From assembly GCF_011395035.1 (NCBI RefSeq), contig NZ_CP024768.1, positions 2,641,286 to 2,705,285 on the forward strand: a stretch of DNA of 64,000 nt. Direction: 5' to 3'. Both the position numbers and the translations under genes were made by a program. Source of the stretch: Pantoea cypripedii. GTDB taxonomy: Bacteria; Pseudomonadota; Gammaproteobacteria; Enterobacterales; Enterobacteriaceae. The notes under the pieces are model-generated. The model was not told the origin of the DNA. It saw only the letters and a program-made list of their open reading frames with translations, and did no database searches. Below, one piece after another: positions 32,641 to 42,738 of the stretch (positions are counted from its first letter, which is position 1; each line of letters opens with the position of its first letter).

Positions 32641-34140
32641 TTATTTATCGTTCGATTTCAGTGAAGGCAGTTTTGATACCAGTCGCAGTGATACCGTCAG
32701 ACCTTCCAGCTGGTAATGCGGACGCAGGAAGAATTTCGCAGCGTAATAGCCCGGATTGTCTTCCTGCTCTTCAACATTGACTTCGGCTGCCGCCAGCGGC
32801 TTACGCGATTTGGTTTCCTGTGATGAGTTAGCCGGATCACCGTCAACATAGTTCATCACCCAATCATTCAGCCAGCGCTCCATCTCATCGCGCTCACGGA
32901 AAGAACCAATTTTGTCGCGCACGATGCACTTCAGGTAGTGTGCAAAGCGGCAGCAGGCAAACAGATACGGCAGGCGAGCCGCCAGACGCGCATTGGCTGT
33001 GGCGTCAGGGTCATGATATTCAGCCGGTTTCTGCAACGACTGCGCGCCAATAAAGGCGGCAAAGTCAGAGTTTTTACGGTGTACCAGCGGCATAAACCCA
33101 TTTTTCGCCAGCTCGGCTTCCCGGCGATCGCTGATGGCAATTTCGGTCGGACATTTCATATCCACGCCGCCATCATCGCTCGGGAAGGTATGGCAGGGCA
33201 GATTCTCTACCGCTCCGCCTGATTCCACGCCGCGAATGGAGGTACACCAGCCGTACTCTTTGAACGAGCGGTTAATGTTGGCCGCCATCGCATACGCCGC
33301 GTTGCTCCAGGCGTAATTGTTATGATCGGAACCGTCGGTCTTTTCTTCGAAATCAAAGCTGTCGACCGGATTGGTGCGGATACCATACGGCAAACGCGCA
33401 AGAAAACGCGGCATCACCAGGCCGAGGTAACGCGAATCTTCCGATTCACGCAGGCTGCGCCAGGCCGCGTATTCGGTGTTCTGGAAAATCTTGGTCAGAT
33501 CGCGTGGGTTAGCCAGTTCCTGCCAGGACTCCATCTGCATGACTTCTGGTGCCGCACCGGTGATAAATGGGCAGTGCGCGGCCGCGCCAATACGCGCCAT
33601 TTCACCCAGCAGCTCCACGTCCTGCGGGCCGTGATCGAAGTAGTAATCGCCCACCAGGCAACCAAAGGGTTCACCACCAAACTGACCATATTCCTGCTCA
33701 TAGACTTTCTTGAACAGCGGGCTGCGATCCCAGCCAACGCCTTTGTAGCGCTTCAGGGTGCGTCCCAGCTCCTGCTTGGAGATGCTCATAAAACGGATTT
33801 TCAGCATCTCATCCGTTTCGGTGTTGTTCACCAGATAATTCAGACCACGCCATGCACTTTCCAGTTTCTGAAATTCATCGTGATGAATAATCTGGTTAAT
33901 CTGCTGCGATAATTTCTCGTCAATTTCCGCGATCAGCGACTGAATGGTGCGATATGAATCGTTTGAGATGGTCACGGTATTTTCCAGCGCCTGATGCGCC
34001 AGAGTTTTTACCGCGCTTTCTACCGCTTCCCGTGCCTGATCGTTTTTCGGGCGAAACTCTTTACTGAGCAACGCGCTAAACTCATCCTGGCTGAAGCTGG
34101 TGCCACCCTGTAATTGTTGCTGTTCGGTGCTCTGACTCAT
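32641..34140 (-). CDS. tssC: TssC, T6SS large sheath protein
   Basis: 499 residues of the VipB/TssC family (LESAWRGLNYLVNNTE; GYSWDRSPLFKKVYEQEYGQFGGEPFGCLVGDY, in part; MPRFLARLPYG; YAKFFLRPHYQLEGLTVSLRLVSKLPS, in part). With TssB it forms the contractile sheath. It starts two bases after the tssB stop. Confidence 0.97.
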   Translation of the reverse strand: MSQSTEQQQLQGGTSFSQDEFSALLSKEFRPKNDQAREAVESAVKTLAHQALENTVTISNDSYRTIQSLIAEIDEKLSQQINQIIHHDEFQKLESAWRGLNYLVNNTETDEMLKIRFMSISKQELGRTLKRYKGVGWDRSPLFKKVYEQEYGQFGGEPFGCLVGDYYFDHGPQDVELLGEMARIGAAAHCPFITGAAPEVMQMESWQELANPRDLTKIFQNTEYAAWRSLRESEDSRYLGLVMPRFLARLPYGIRTNPVDSFDFEEKTDGSDHNNYAWSNAAYAMAANINRSFKEYGWCTSIRGVESGGAVENLPCHTFPSDDGGVDMKCPTEIAISDRREAELAKNGFMPLVHRKNSDFAAFIGAQSLQKPAEYHDPDATANARLAARLPYLFACCRFAHYLKCIVRDKIGSFRERDEMERWLNDWVMNYVDGDPANSSQETKSRKPLAAAEVNVEEQEDNPGYYAAKFFLRPHYQLEGLTVSLRLVSKLPSLKSNDK

Positions 34141-34142
34141 GA

Positions 34143-34670
34143 TTACTCCTCCTTCCCTTCTGCTGCGTCCGCCTGTTTTGGCAGATGCGTCAGCGCCTGC
34201 AACAGCGTGGGATCATGCAGAATCTTGCCAATTAACTCTTCCGCACCGTTTTTGCCATCCATATAAGTCAGCAGGTTGGCGAGTTGCGTACGTGCTTCCA
34301 GCAGTTTGTTGAGCGGTTCAACATGACGGGCAATCGCATCGGGTGAGAAATCATCCATGCTTTCGAAAGTCAGTTCGATATTGAGTTTGCCTTCACCGCT
34401 CAGGGTGTTATCCACCTGGAACGCCGCACGAGGCTTCATCGCCTTCATGCGCTCGTCAAAATTATCAATATCGATCTCAAGGAATTTACGATCATCAACG
34501 GCTGCCTGCGGTTCCAGCGGCTTGCCTGCGAGGTCTGCCAGCACGCCCATGACGAACGGCAGCTGAATTTTGCGTTCCGCGCCATAGATCTCCACGTCAT
34601 ATTCGATCTGTACGCGAGGCGCGCGATTGCGGGCGATAAATTTCTGCCCACTGGATTTCATTGTGGCCAT
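34143..34670 (-). CDS. tssB: TssB, T6SS small sheath protein
   Basis: VipA/TssB family (SSGQKFIARNRAPRVQIEYDVE, in part; PFVMGVLADLAGKPLEP; DIDNFDERMKAMKPR; FESMDDFSPDAIARHVEPL). The ATG at 34670 (175 residues) has GGAG eight bases upstream and is preferred to the ATG four codons earlier. Confidence 0.96.
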   Translation of the reverse strand: MATMKSSGQKFIARNRAPRVQIEYDVEIYGAERKIQLPFVMGVLADLAGKPLEPQAAVDDRKFLEIDIDNFDERMKAMKPRAAFQVDNTLSGEGKLNIELTFESMDDFSPDAIARHVEPLNKLLEARTQLANLLTYMDGKNGAEELIGKILHDPTLLQALTHLPKQADAAEGKEE

Positions 34671-34738
34671 GGTTTTCTCCATAAATGATGCGCGGGTAAA
34701 GCGCAGGTCTCACTGCGTGATGAAGAGATAAACGCGCG

Positions 34739-35761
34739 TTAGTTACGGCGTCCGAAAATATTTTCCAACTGGTGAACCCCGTCCGGGGCCAGATCACGGA
34801 TGATGTCCATAAAGTCGAGCTCGATCAGTCGTTGCACACGGTCAATCATCAGCGGTGCCGGATGGCTGGGCTCGTGCTGGCTGAAGTATTGCTTTACCTT
34901 TTCCAGCATCAGTTGCGCATCCGCTCGCGTGCCGAGTTGCGCGCTGCGCCAGTCAGGGGCGTTGCGTGTGGCACCAGAGGAAACAGCAGGGGAAGATTCA
35001 TCTCCGGCCTGCTCACCGGGGCTGTCAGGCTGTATCGCCCCCAGTTCAGCGGGCTGAGCCAGCCCTGCCAGCAGCGCAAAACTTTTCTGTAGCTGCGCCA
35101 TATCTGGCGCGGCGGTTTCATCCAGACGCTCCACCAGGATGTCGTGGATGGCTTGCAGACGCGCATTAATGTTCAACACCGCTTCCGCCGCAGGTTGACC
35201 TGGCTGTGCCAGTTCATCGCGCAAGCGCGCCATGCCGCCTGGGTAATCAGCAATTTCCGCTTTGCTGCCGTCGCACAGTGCGGCAGCATCGCGCAGGATG
35301 ATGCCATCCGACGCATGGCGTAACAGCCAGGCCTGACGTACCGCCGCTGTCAGTGAAGAGTGGTCACCCAGCACCGCCAGCGCGTTAATACGGTAGAAAG
35401 GGTCCTGCTCGCCATCCTCTTCCAGACGAGGCCAGAGCGGTTCCCAATACAACAGCAGGGCTTGTTCAATCAGTTTCAGCCCCTGGGCATAACCCGGCAG
35501 CCCCTGGAGATTTGCCCACGCCTGCGTCAGTGCCAGTATCACGCGCAAATCTTTGCTGCGACTCAGCAACTCAGTCGCCAGTTTTTCTACCCGGTTCCAG
35601 TCGGCCGCTTCTGCCGGGATGATGGTGTCACCAAATTGCTGTTCAGCCTTACCGGCGCTGGCCTGTTCCATCGCCTGATAATCTGCGTGGTATTCCAGGT
35701 TTTCACCGCAGGGATGGTCATTGCTGACCGGTGCCAGCAGCTCCTCAATAGTCATCGTCAT
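34739..35761 (-). CDS. tssA: TssA, T6SS assembly protein
   Basis: 340 residues with an ImpA N-terminal domain (IEELLAPVSNDHPCGENLEYHADYQAME, in part; DLRVILALTQAWANLQGLPGYAQGL; LYWEPLWPRLEEDGEQDPFYRINAL, in part) and a C-terminal region ending DLAPDGVHQLENIFG. TssA primes tube and sheath polymerisation at the baseplate. Start MTMTIEELL; the second ATG two codons on is also possible. Confidence 0.93.
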   Translation of the reverse strand: MTMTIEELLAPVSNDHPCGENLEYHADYQAMEQASAGKAEQQFGDTIIPAEAADWNRVEKLATELLSRSKDLRVILALTQAWANLQGLPGYAQGLKLIEQALLLYWEPLWPRLEEDGEQDPFYRINALAVLGDHSSLTAAVRQAWLLRHASDGIILRDAAALCDGSKAEIADYPGGMARLRDELAQPGQPAAEAVLNINARLQAIHDILVERLDETAAPDMAQLQKSFALLAGLAQPAELGAIQPDSPGEQAGDESSPAVSSGATRNAPDWRSAQLGTRADAQLMLEKVKQYFSQHEPSHPAPLMIDRVQRLIELDFMDIIRDLAPDGVHQLENIFGRRN

Positions 35762-35772
35762 GCCGGTACACC

Positions 35773-36486
35773 TCAGGATTCAAACATCGGGGGATAAAGC
35801 CCGTTTCGTCCGGGTTTCGCGCCGCCTGCGGGATCAAACAGCAGCGAAAACAACTGCGCGGTAAAGTTGCCACTATGCACATGGGTGTACAGCGGGAATC
35901 CGTCGCTCTGATTTGTCCACCAGAAACTGGTGTAAAACTGCGGGTCGAAGCTGTCGGCAGGCAGTTGCCAGCTCAGGGTCGAGACACTTCCCCCTTCCCC
36001 GATAATCGCCAGAATGTCGGATGGTTCTCCACTCGCCTGCTGCTGTGGCTGCGGGATACTGAATAATGCCTGATCCAGTTGCTCCGGCGTGCTGCCGTCC
36101 CGCACCACCCGCAATAAGGTGTTGCCGACCTGCTGATACCAGTCACCGGACTGGGCGAGCAGCGTCGATGACCATTCCGCAGGGCTAAAATGGCGCAACG
36201 CGCACAGCGGATAATGACGGCCCACGCTATCGCGCGAGGCAGTCAGACTGCCCATCTGGATGAACTGGCTACCCAGCATCGGCGGCACCACAAAATTCCA
36301 GACGGGTGCACTCAGAAAATCACGCGAAGGTGCACCCTCTCCTTCGGTGCTGGTTTGCCAGTGGTGTAAACCCACCTGGAACCAGTTTGACCATTGTCGT
36401 AGCAAGGTGTCGGGAAAGCGTCGCTTCACAAAATCACCCGCATTGGGTAGTTTGCCGTACCAGCCGGGTGCTGCGTATTGCGTCAT
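35773..36486 (-). CDS. tagF: TagF, T6SS repressor protein
   Basis: 237 residues (APGWYGKLPNAGDFVKRRFPDTLLRQWSNWFQ, in part; WNFVVPPMLG; DSVGRHYPLCALR; FTAQLFSLLFDP). TagF-type proteins hold the FHA activator inactive independently of phosphorylation, so the locus has two negative controls (TagF and PppA). It lies 14 bp after tssM. Confidence 0.93.
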   Translation of the reverse strand: MTQYAAPGWYGKLPNAGDFVKRRFPDTLLRQWSNWFQVGLHHWQTSTEGEGAPSRDFLSAPVWNFVVPPMLGSQFIQMGSLTASRDSVGRHYPLCALRHFSPAEWSSTLLAQSGDWYQQVGNTLLRVVRDGSTPEQLDQALFSIPQPQQQASGEPSDILAIIGEGGSVSTLSWQLPADSFDPQFYTSFWWTNQSDGFPLYTHVHSGNFTAQLFSLLFDPAGGAKPGRNGLYPPMFES

Positions 36487-36500
36487 TGTCAGGCTCCAAT

Positions 36501-39500
36501 TCAGGGGCAGCTAAAAGCGGGAAGCTGGAACGGGTTACGAATACTGCCGGGAGTGAACGACAGCGTGACCTGATGGCCCTCAACATTAAAGCTGGCTTCG
36601 CGTGTCAGACCCCCCGCATCCGTCAGTCGGGCGCGGTCAAAAAATCGGTTCAGTGCCCAGGGGCCGCTGGTAACCAGTGTCGACGTCGTCCCATTGGTTA
36701 AGCCGAGCTGCATACGCACCTGGCTGGTACCGCCAGACCCCGGCCAACTGACCATTTGCACCGCCTGAGGGCCGTGGCTGTAACGCAGAATCTGCCCGTC
36801 GACATCAAGCGTCAGGTTAAGGATATCGTTATCCATTTTCACCGTGCGCAGTGTGACGCGGAATGACGGCGTGGTAGCGCCATTGGCAAAGAAGGCATCG
36901 CGGATTGATTGCGCCTGCTGGAACGGACGCAACAGCGCTTCGCCACCTGGCAGGGTTTTACCATCAATACCCGGCGTAAAACGCCAGGCTGTGTGGGTGG
37001 TATCCACTTTGTTCGCCAGATTGTCGCGGAAGAAGCTATCCATCAGGCCACTGCCGGGCGCAAACATTCTCGCTAAATCATCCGGCGTGACTTCATTGCG
37101 GCCACTCCGTACCAGCGGATAACGGCCAGCGATTGCCTGTTGACAGAAGCTGCCTACCTCCATGCGGATGCGCTTGCGCACGTTTTCCATGTCGCGCTGC
37201 TGTGCATCGCTGCTGGCCCCGACGGCCATACTTGAGACCATATTTTGCAATGAGCCGGGTAAACGCCCGGCACTCGCCTGCACACGGCTGATTGCATCCC
37301 CTGACGGCGGCGGCATACCGCTGTTAGCCGCATCCTGCACTGCCGTGAGATAACGATAAAGATCGTCAATCTGGCGCAGAAAATCGTCCACCGCCAGCAC
37401 CTTACTGCCCTGCTGCAACGGCTGCGCCAGTTCGATGATGGATGCAAAATGCGCCCCGACTGCCTGCTCTGGAGCAGGCGCGCCCTGGCTTTGTGCCGCA
37501 TTGGCTTTCGGCGTGCTGAACAGCGCCTGCAGGGTGCGTGTTGCGCTGTTGTCTGAAGACGACGGCTGCTTTTGTGCCGTTTTGTCATCAGCCTGCACGC
37601 GCGTGAGGGTCAATATCTTGCTGAGATTCACCACCAGCTGACGCAGCGGTGAATGATTGCCGGAAAGCAGACGCGCCGTGTTGATGCGTTGCGCGAGGTC
37701 AGCGCTACTGTTGAGCTGGATATCGCTGAGGAATTGCTCCCACTGGCGGATGTAATCCTGCATATACAGCTGGCGCACCGCCAAATCGGTCTGCTGGCTG
37801 TTTTCCTGTTGGCTGGTGCCGCCCAGCACCCACATATCATCCTGGAACAGCGCCTGGGTTACCGGAGCTATTTGTTTATCCACGTGCTGCCAGTACCCCT
37901 CCGGCGTGTACAATCCGGACACACCATCATTGACCGACTTGCCACTTTTACGGGAAAAGACCAGTTCGCTTTGCGGGCCACCCAACGCCGCCAGTGTTAC
38001 CGGAGGTAATGTGCCATCACGTTGCAGCAGACGCTTCAGGCGTCCGTAAACGCGCTGTGATAGCGGCATCTGATTAATCAGCGCCTGCTCGCGCTTTACC
38101 AGCGCGTCATCCTTCGCATAGGGCGAGGACTGAATTTGCGTTTCCAGCAGTTGTTGCAGATGCCAGGCCAGTTGTTTCACTTCCTGCTGCGTCACGTTCT
38201 GCGGCAGTTCACGCGTGATATTCAGCATCAGCCACGCCTGCAGGAACTTGCCGTCGTAATGCTTCGGCTGGTACAGCATCTGATACGCCTTTAGCGCTTC
38301 GTAGCTGTAGTCCGCATCGCTGCCATTATCATTACGTAACCAGCGGGTGATATTCTGCGCCACCTGCGGCATTAGCAGCTGCTTCAGCGCTTTGTTATAC
38401 AGCGCCTGGGTCGCGTCACTGACTTCAGTACCGCGATATAACCACATGCGACGCGTCAGCGGCGGGTCCTGCAGCGAAAAGTCATTGCTTTCCGGCAGGT
38501 GCAAAAGCGTATTGAGATAAGGCACCAGGGCAAAGAGATCGCCTGTCCCCTCTCGTTGCAGCTGTGCACCCAGTTTTTCCACCTCGGGTGTTTTTGCCGC
38601 CATTTCCTGCAGGTAAGTTTTATTTTTGCTGTAGCTGGTCAGCCACAGTGCACCGGCGATCAGCACGATAACCAGTAACGCCAGATACCCGGACCACAGA
38701 CCGGCACGGTTGCGCAGTTCCCACCAGCGGTTGCTGGCCGCCAATCCTGACTCCTGGAACACAACATCTTCGAGCATATCCTTGAGGAAGAAGCTTTGTC
38801 CCTTAGGCGGCGGAATCGGTGCATCTTTTCCAACCTGATCCCAGTTGCCGGACTCGCCGTCCCGTTGTCCGGGCAGGTGCAACGCACGGGTCAGTTCCCC
38901 CATCACGCGGTCAAATGGCAAACCTTCCTGGGTGCCGCTGGCAAAATAGATGCCGCGCGGCGCAAACTGGGTCTCAAAATCCGAACGGGCAAATAACGTA
39001 TCCAGCGCCTCCGCCAGATGAGGACGTAAAGCGGCGAACTCCTGCGGGAACAGGTAACTTTCGGCACGTCCCTGCGCATCACTCACCAACGGCAGGGTGT
39101 CCGCCAGGCCCGCATCGAGACGTTGCTGCAACAATGAATATTCCTGCTGGAACTGGCTGCTCAGTTCAAAATCAGCCGTTGAAGCCTGCGCCCACGGAAA
39201 GGTGAAGCCCCAGATTTGTTCCCGCTGCGCTTTATCCAGCCCGCCAAAGTAGCTGCGAAAGCCCTTCAGCAAATCTGCTTTGGTTACCAGCACATACACC
39301 GGAAAACGGATGCCGAGACGATCATGCAGCTCCATCAGGCGCTGACGTAAGGCAACCGACTGATTACGCAGCGCTTCTGGTGTCTGACTTAACAGATCCG
39401 CCACGCTAAGGGTGACGATCACGCCGTTGATCGGCTGCCGTCCACGGTACTTACACAGCAGCCCGAGAAAATGGTGCCATTCACTGGCGTCACGCTCCTG

Positions 39501-40127
39501 CTGGCTCTCCTGGGTGGTGTAACGGCCGGCGGTATCCAGCAGCACCGCTTCGTTGGTAAACCACCAGTCACAATTACGTGTCCCACCAATCCCACGCAGT
39601 GCCGCCTTGCCAAACTTATCCGCCAGCGGAAATTGCAGACCAGAATTCACCAGCGCCGTGGTTTTACCGGCACCGGGTGCGCCAATGATCATGTACCACG
39701 GCAACTGATACAGATACTGACGGCTGAAACGCTGCGCCCAGAAGGGGGTACCTTTGCTGTTATGGCGCTGGAAATGCGCCTTTTTTAGCATGTCTGTCGC
39801 TTCACCAAAGCGACTTGCCAGCACTTGCTCCTCGTTGGTCAGGCGCTTGCGATCCTGCTCTGGTGTATCCGCTGGTGAGGTGTCGAGGCTCGACATCAGC
39901 TTGCGGTTCAGCCACATATTGTAGAGACGGGGAATCGCCTGACTCAGGCCCCAAACCAGATAGAGCAATGCAATGCTGATAACACGATTCTGTTCCGGCT
40001 CCAGTGGCCGGGAGTCAACAATTGAGAACACCGGGCCAATAACCCAGATAATGAAAGAAAGCGCAGTGATCCCGACAAATCCCCAGGCGAGGCGGCTGGT
40101 CAGCACGGCAAAAAGCAGATTCAGCAT
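36501..40127 (-). CDS. tssM: TssM, T6SS inner-membrane complex protein
   Basis: 1208 residues, IcmF family. Two N-terminal helices (about 5-60), then a cytosolic P-loop (MIIGAPGAGKTTALVNSG near residue 148, DTAGRY), a third helix (GYLALLVIVLIAGALWLTSY near 478) and a large periplasmic part ending FQLPAFSCP. It spans the envelope linking TssL to the TssJ lipoprotein. Walker residues are intact. Confidence 0.97.
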   Translation of the reverse strand: MLNLLFAVLTSRLAWGFVGITALSFIIWVIGPVFSIVDSRPLEPEQNRVISIALLYLVWGLSQAIPRLYNMWLNRKLMSSLDTSPADTPEQDRKRLTNEEQVLASRFGEATDMLKKAHFQRHNSKGTPFWAQRFSRQYLYQLPWYMIIGAPGAGKTTALVNSGLQFPLADKFGKAALRGIGGTRNCDWWFTNEAVLLDTAGRYTTQESQQERDASEWHHFLGLLCKYRGRQPINGVIVTLSVADLLSQTPEALRNQSVALRQRLMELHDRLGIRFPVYVLVTKADLLKGFRSYFGGLDKAQREQIWGFTFPWAQASTADFELSSQFQQEYSLLQQRLDAGLADTLPLVSDAQGRAESYLFPQEFAALRPHLAEALDTLFARSDFETQFAPRGIYFASGTQEGLPFDRVMGELTRALHLPGQRDGESGNWDQVGKDAPIPPPKGQSFFLKDMLEDVVFQESGLAASNRWWELRNRAGLWSGYLALLVIVLIAGALWLTSYSKNKTYLQEMAAKTPEVEKLGAQLQREGTGDLFALVPYLNTLLHLPESNDFSLQDPPLTRRMWLYRGTEVSDATQALYNKALKQLLMPQVAQNITRWLRNDNGSDADYSYEALKAYQMLYQPKHYDGKFLQAWLMLNITRELPQNVTQQEVKQLAWHLQQLLETQIQSSPYAKDDALVKREQALINQMPLSQRVYGRLKRLLQRDGTLPPVTLAALGGPQSELVFSRKSGKSVNDGVSGLYTPEGYWQHVDKQIAPVTQALFQDDMWVLGGTSQQENSQQTDLAVRQLYMQDYIRQWEQFLSDIQLNSSADLAQRINTARLLSGNHSPLRQLVVNLSKILTLTRVQADDKTAQKQPSSSDNSATRTLQALFSTPKANAAQSQGAPAPEQAVGAHFASIIELAQPLQQGSKVLAVDDFLRQIDDLYRYLTAVQDAANSGMPPPSGDAISRVQASAGRLPGSLQNMVSSMAVGASSDAQQRDMENVRKRIRMEVGSFCQQAIAGRYPLVRSGRNEVTPDDLARMFAPGSGLMDSFFRDNLANKVDTTHTAWRFTPGIDGKTLPGGEALLRPFQQAQSIRDAFFANGATTPSFRVTLRTVKMDNDILNLTLDVDGQILRYSHGPQAVQMVSWPGSGGTSQVRMQLGLTNGTTSTLVTSGPWALNRFFDRARLTDAGGLTREASFNVEGHQVTLSFTPGSIRNPFQLPAFSCP

Positions 40128-40130
40128 GGA

Positions 40131-41372
40131 TTAGTTCCCTCTCGCCAGGCCGTTGAGTTCAGCTTGCGTCGCATCCGGGGCCACCAGCAGCGTAATTTCT
40201 ACGCGGCGGTTACGGGCGCGATTTGCGGCATTGGTGTTTGGCACCAGCGGATTGCTTTCGCCTCGTCCTTCCGCCTTCACCCTCGCTGGCTGCGCCAGCT
40301 GCTGTTGCAGCAGGGTCTGGACTGACTGAGCACGCGCCAGAGAGAGTTCATAGTTGGAGGCGAAACGGGCGCTGCGGATCGGGACATTATCGGTGTACCC
40401 CACGACCAGTATTTTCCCGCTAACATTGTTCATGGCCGCCGCAATACGCTGGATCACCGCCTCATAGCGGCCACGCACCGTCGTTGCGCCGGAGGTAAAC
40501 AGGCCATCGCCTTTGAGCGTCACCACACTTTGATCAGCCTCATCACGCACTGCCACCAGACCCGCATCAATTTCCGGTTTCAGGAAGGTTTTCAGGTTAA
40601 GTGCCGCAGGGGGTGGCGGTGCCGGATTACGGATTTGGATCTCGGGTAGTGATGTCTGATAAATGCTGGCCAGCACCGGCGTGGTGTAGTCCCCCAGACG
40701 CCAGTTCAGGATGATATAAAACAGGCAGGCACCCAACGCCGCCACCGCAGCGCTTGCCCACAGGGGGATCATCGGCCGCCATAACTTACGCAGCACTGGC
40801 TGATCGGTGGGATGCACCGATAGCGCGGGTGCATAGCTGCCACGCACACCTCTGATCATCTGCAACAGACGCTGTTTGATGGTTTCAAGCTGCGAACGCC
40901 CGTTGTCCAGCACCCGATAGCGCCCTTCAAAACCGAGCAACAGGCAGAAATAGATCAACTCCAGCAACAGGATATGCTGGCGTGGATTCTGTGAGAGTTT
41001 TGCCAACAGCTGGAAAAACTTCTCACCGCCCCAGGTTTCGTTATGAAAGGTCACCAGCAGACCGTTACTGGTCCAGACCCCCCGGCTACCCCACGGCGTG
41101 AGCGCAGCGGCTTCATCCAGTGCGGTGCACAGGCAGTAACGCGCACCAATGATCACCTCATAGCTCAGCCCCGATTGCTGACAACTCAGCTCGAAACGAC
41201 GAATCTGATCAATCAATTGCTGACGCAGACGCGCGGGGTCGTCGTGTGACACGGAATGGCGGATTTGAGGGATGGCGTTAATCAGCGGATTCGCCGCTGC
41301 CACCAGGATATTCTGGTGGCTGAGATCTGGCGTTGCGGTTTCGCTATTCGAGTTTGGTAGTGGCTGCATCAT
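40131..41372 (-). CDS. tssL: TssL with OmpA-like peptidoglycan-binding domain
   Basis: 413 residues. The DotU domain (about 35-200) includes CLCTALDEAAALTPWG, FFQLLAKLSQNPRQHI and LLELIYFCLLLGFEGRYR. One membrane helix follows (IPLWASAAVAALGACLFYIILNW, about 222), then a periplasmic OmpA domain (ILVVGYTDNVPIRS; NYELSLARAQSV; ANRARNRRVEITLL) that anchors the complex to peptidoglycan. It is a specialised TssL with its own anchor. Confidence 0.95.
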   Translation of the reverse strand: MMQPLPNSNSETATPDLSHQNILVAAANPLINAIPQIRHSVSHDDPARLRQQLIDQIRRFELSCQQSGLSYEVIIGARYCLCTALDEAAALTPWGSRGVWTSNGLLVTFHNETWGGEKFFQLLAKLSQNPRQHILLLELIYFCLLLGFEGRYRVLDNGRSQLETIKQRLLQMIRGVRGSYAPALSVHPTDQPVLRKLWRPMIPLWASAAVAALGACLFYIILNWRLGDYTTPVLASIYQTSLPEIQIRNPAPPPPAALNLKTFLKPEIDAGLVAVRDEADQSVVTLKGDGLFTSGATTVRGRYEAVIQRIAAAMNNVSGKILVVGYTDNVPIRSARFASNYELSLARAQSVQTLLQQQLAQPARVKAEGRGESNPLVPNTNAANRARNRRVEITLLVAPDATQAELNGLARGN

Positions 41373-41388
41373 GCGTGCTCAGTTTTGA

Positions 41389-42729
41389 TTATTCTGACTG
41401 ACTGCGAATGGCCCAGAACTCCATATTCAGGCCCGGAAATTCACCGGCAAGATGTAGCGCAAAGGCTCCAGAGCGCTCCATCTCCTTCCACAGCTCACTG
41501 TTTTTATCCAGCTCAAAGTAGCTGTAGCCCGCATGCCATGGGATTTGCGGCGGTGCACCGGGCATGGCGATCAGCGCCAGTCCGGGGAGTTGCAACTGCA
41601 CCAGGTCGCGGATTTTGGTGACCGGAGCCACTTTCATCTGCGCCGGGAAATGGGTTTTTAAGGCTTCGGCGGGGACACTGGCTTTCACCGCAAGCACAAA
41701 ACCAAACTCGCGCACCATGCTACTTTCCGGCACAGTGGCGACATTGAGTCCATGGGAACGTTGCGTTAGCGGCAATTGAATCGCGCTCTCCTCCATCACC
41801 TGTGATAACCCCTGACGTAACAACAACGACAGACGGGTAAAACACCCGCGCAAATCGTCATGGTCATAGCGGGGAAACACATCCGGCGTGCGCGCTGGCA
41901 TCCAGGTGCAAAGTTCAGCCGCCAGCTGAAGCCAGTGGCAGTAAAGTGATTCGGGGTGGAGCAGCGGTAAATGTTGCAGATGAGCATGCAAACCGAGCTG
42001 ACGATTCAGTAACGCCAGCAGCATAAAATCGACCATATCGGCGCTATTAAAACGGCCAGTATTGGGCGCTCGCTGACTAAGCTGCTGGCTGCGCTGCTGC
42101 ATCAGTCCATGCAGATCGTTCATCATGCTTTGTAAGGCATGGCTACCGGTAAGGGTCAGCATCGGTGGAATGTAGTCACTGTCGAGGCGGATGTGGTTGT
42201 CGCTACGCTTTTCCACCACCCGAGCAACGCCCATCGCAGTCCATTCGGCGGTAAGATCCTGCTCCAGCATCAGACGCAGACGCAATTTTCCAAACTGCAC
42301 CGTAGCCGCACCGACAGCCAGTGCATTGTCGTCTTCCACCTCAGTTTCCCAGGCAAGATAGCGCGCCAGCGAGTCCTGTGAATCCTCGAAGGCCACCGCT
42401 TCACGCCCGTTGCGTCGCGTCGGAATCGCCAGCACCACTTTAACCCGGTCAATATTATCGGGCAGGTCGAGGGGGGCAGGTCCCTGCTGCGGCTGACTGA
42501 AGGAAAAGAAGGTGCCATCCGGCAGACAACCACTGGCAGCGCTTAACGCCAGTTTGCCCTGACGTAGCAAGGCTTCATCGAATTCAACGTCAAAAAAACC
42601 CCAGGTGTAGACGCGCTGGGATTGGCCCCATTCACGCAGCGTACTGTGCAGAAAGTTTTCCGACTGCTGGAAATGATGCGGGCGCAGGAACATACCCTCT
42701 GTCCACACCACCTTTTCGGCTCTGTTCAT
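41389..42729 (-). CDS. tssK: TssK, T6SS baseplate-membrane connector
   Basis: TssK/ImpJ family (KVVWTEGMFLRPHHFQQSENFLHS, in part; WGFFDVEFDEALLRQGKLAL, VYFELDKNSELWKEMERSG-like end). The ATG at 42729 gives MNRAEKVVW and keeps a sensible distance from AAAGGA. The ATG two codons earlier (42735) would leave almost no spacing. Confidence 0.95.
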   Translation of the reverse strand: MNRAEKVVWTEGMFLRPHHFQQSENFLHSTLREWGQSQRVYTWGFFDVEFDEALLRQGKLALSAASGCLPDGTFFSFSQPQQGPAPLDLPDNIDRVKVVLAIPTRRNGREAVAFEDSQDSLARYLAWETEVEDDNALAVGAATVQFGKLRLRLMLEQDLTAEWTAMGVARVVEKRSDNHIRLDSDYIPPMLTLTGSHALQSMMNDLHGLMQQRSQQLSQRAPNTGRFNSADMVDFMLLALLNRQLGLHAHLQHLPLLHPESLYCHWLQLAAELCTWMPARTPDVFPRYDHDDLRGCFTRLSLLLRQGLSQVMEESAIQLPLTQRSHGLNVATVPESSMVREFGFVLAVKASVPAEALKTHFPAQMKVAPVTKIRDLVQLQLPGLALIAMPGAPPQIPWHAGYSYFELDKNSELWKEMERSGAFALHLAGEFPGLNMEFWAIRSQSE

Positions 42730-42738
42730 AATCATCCT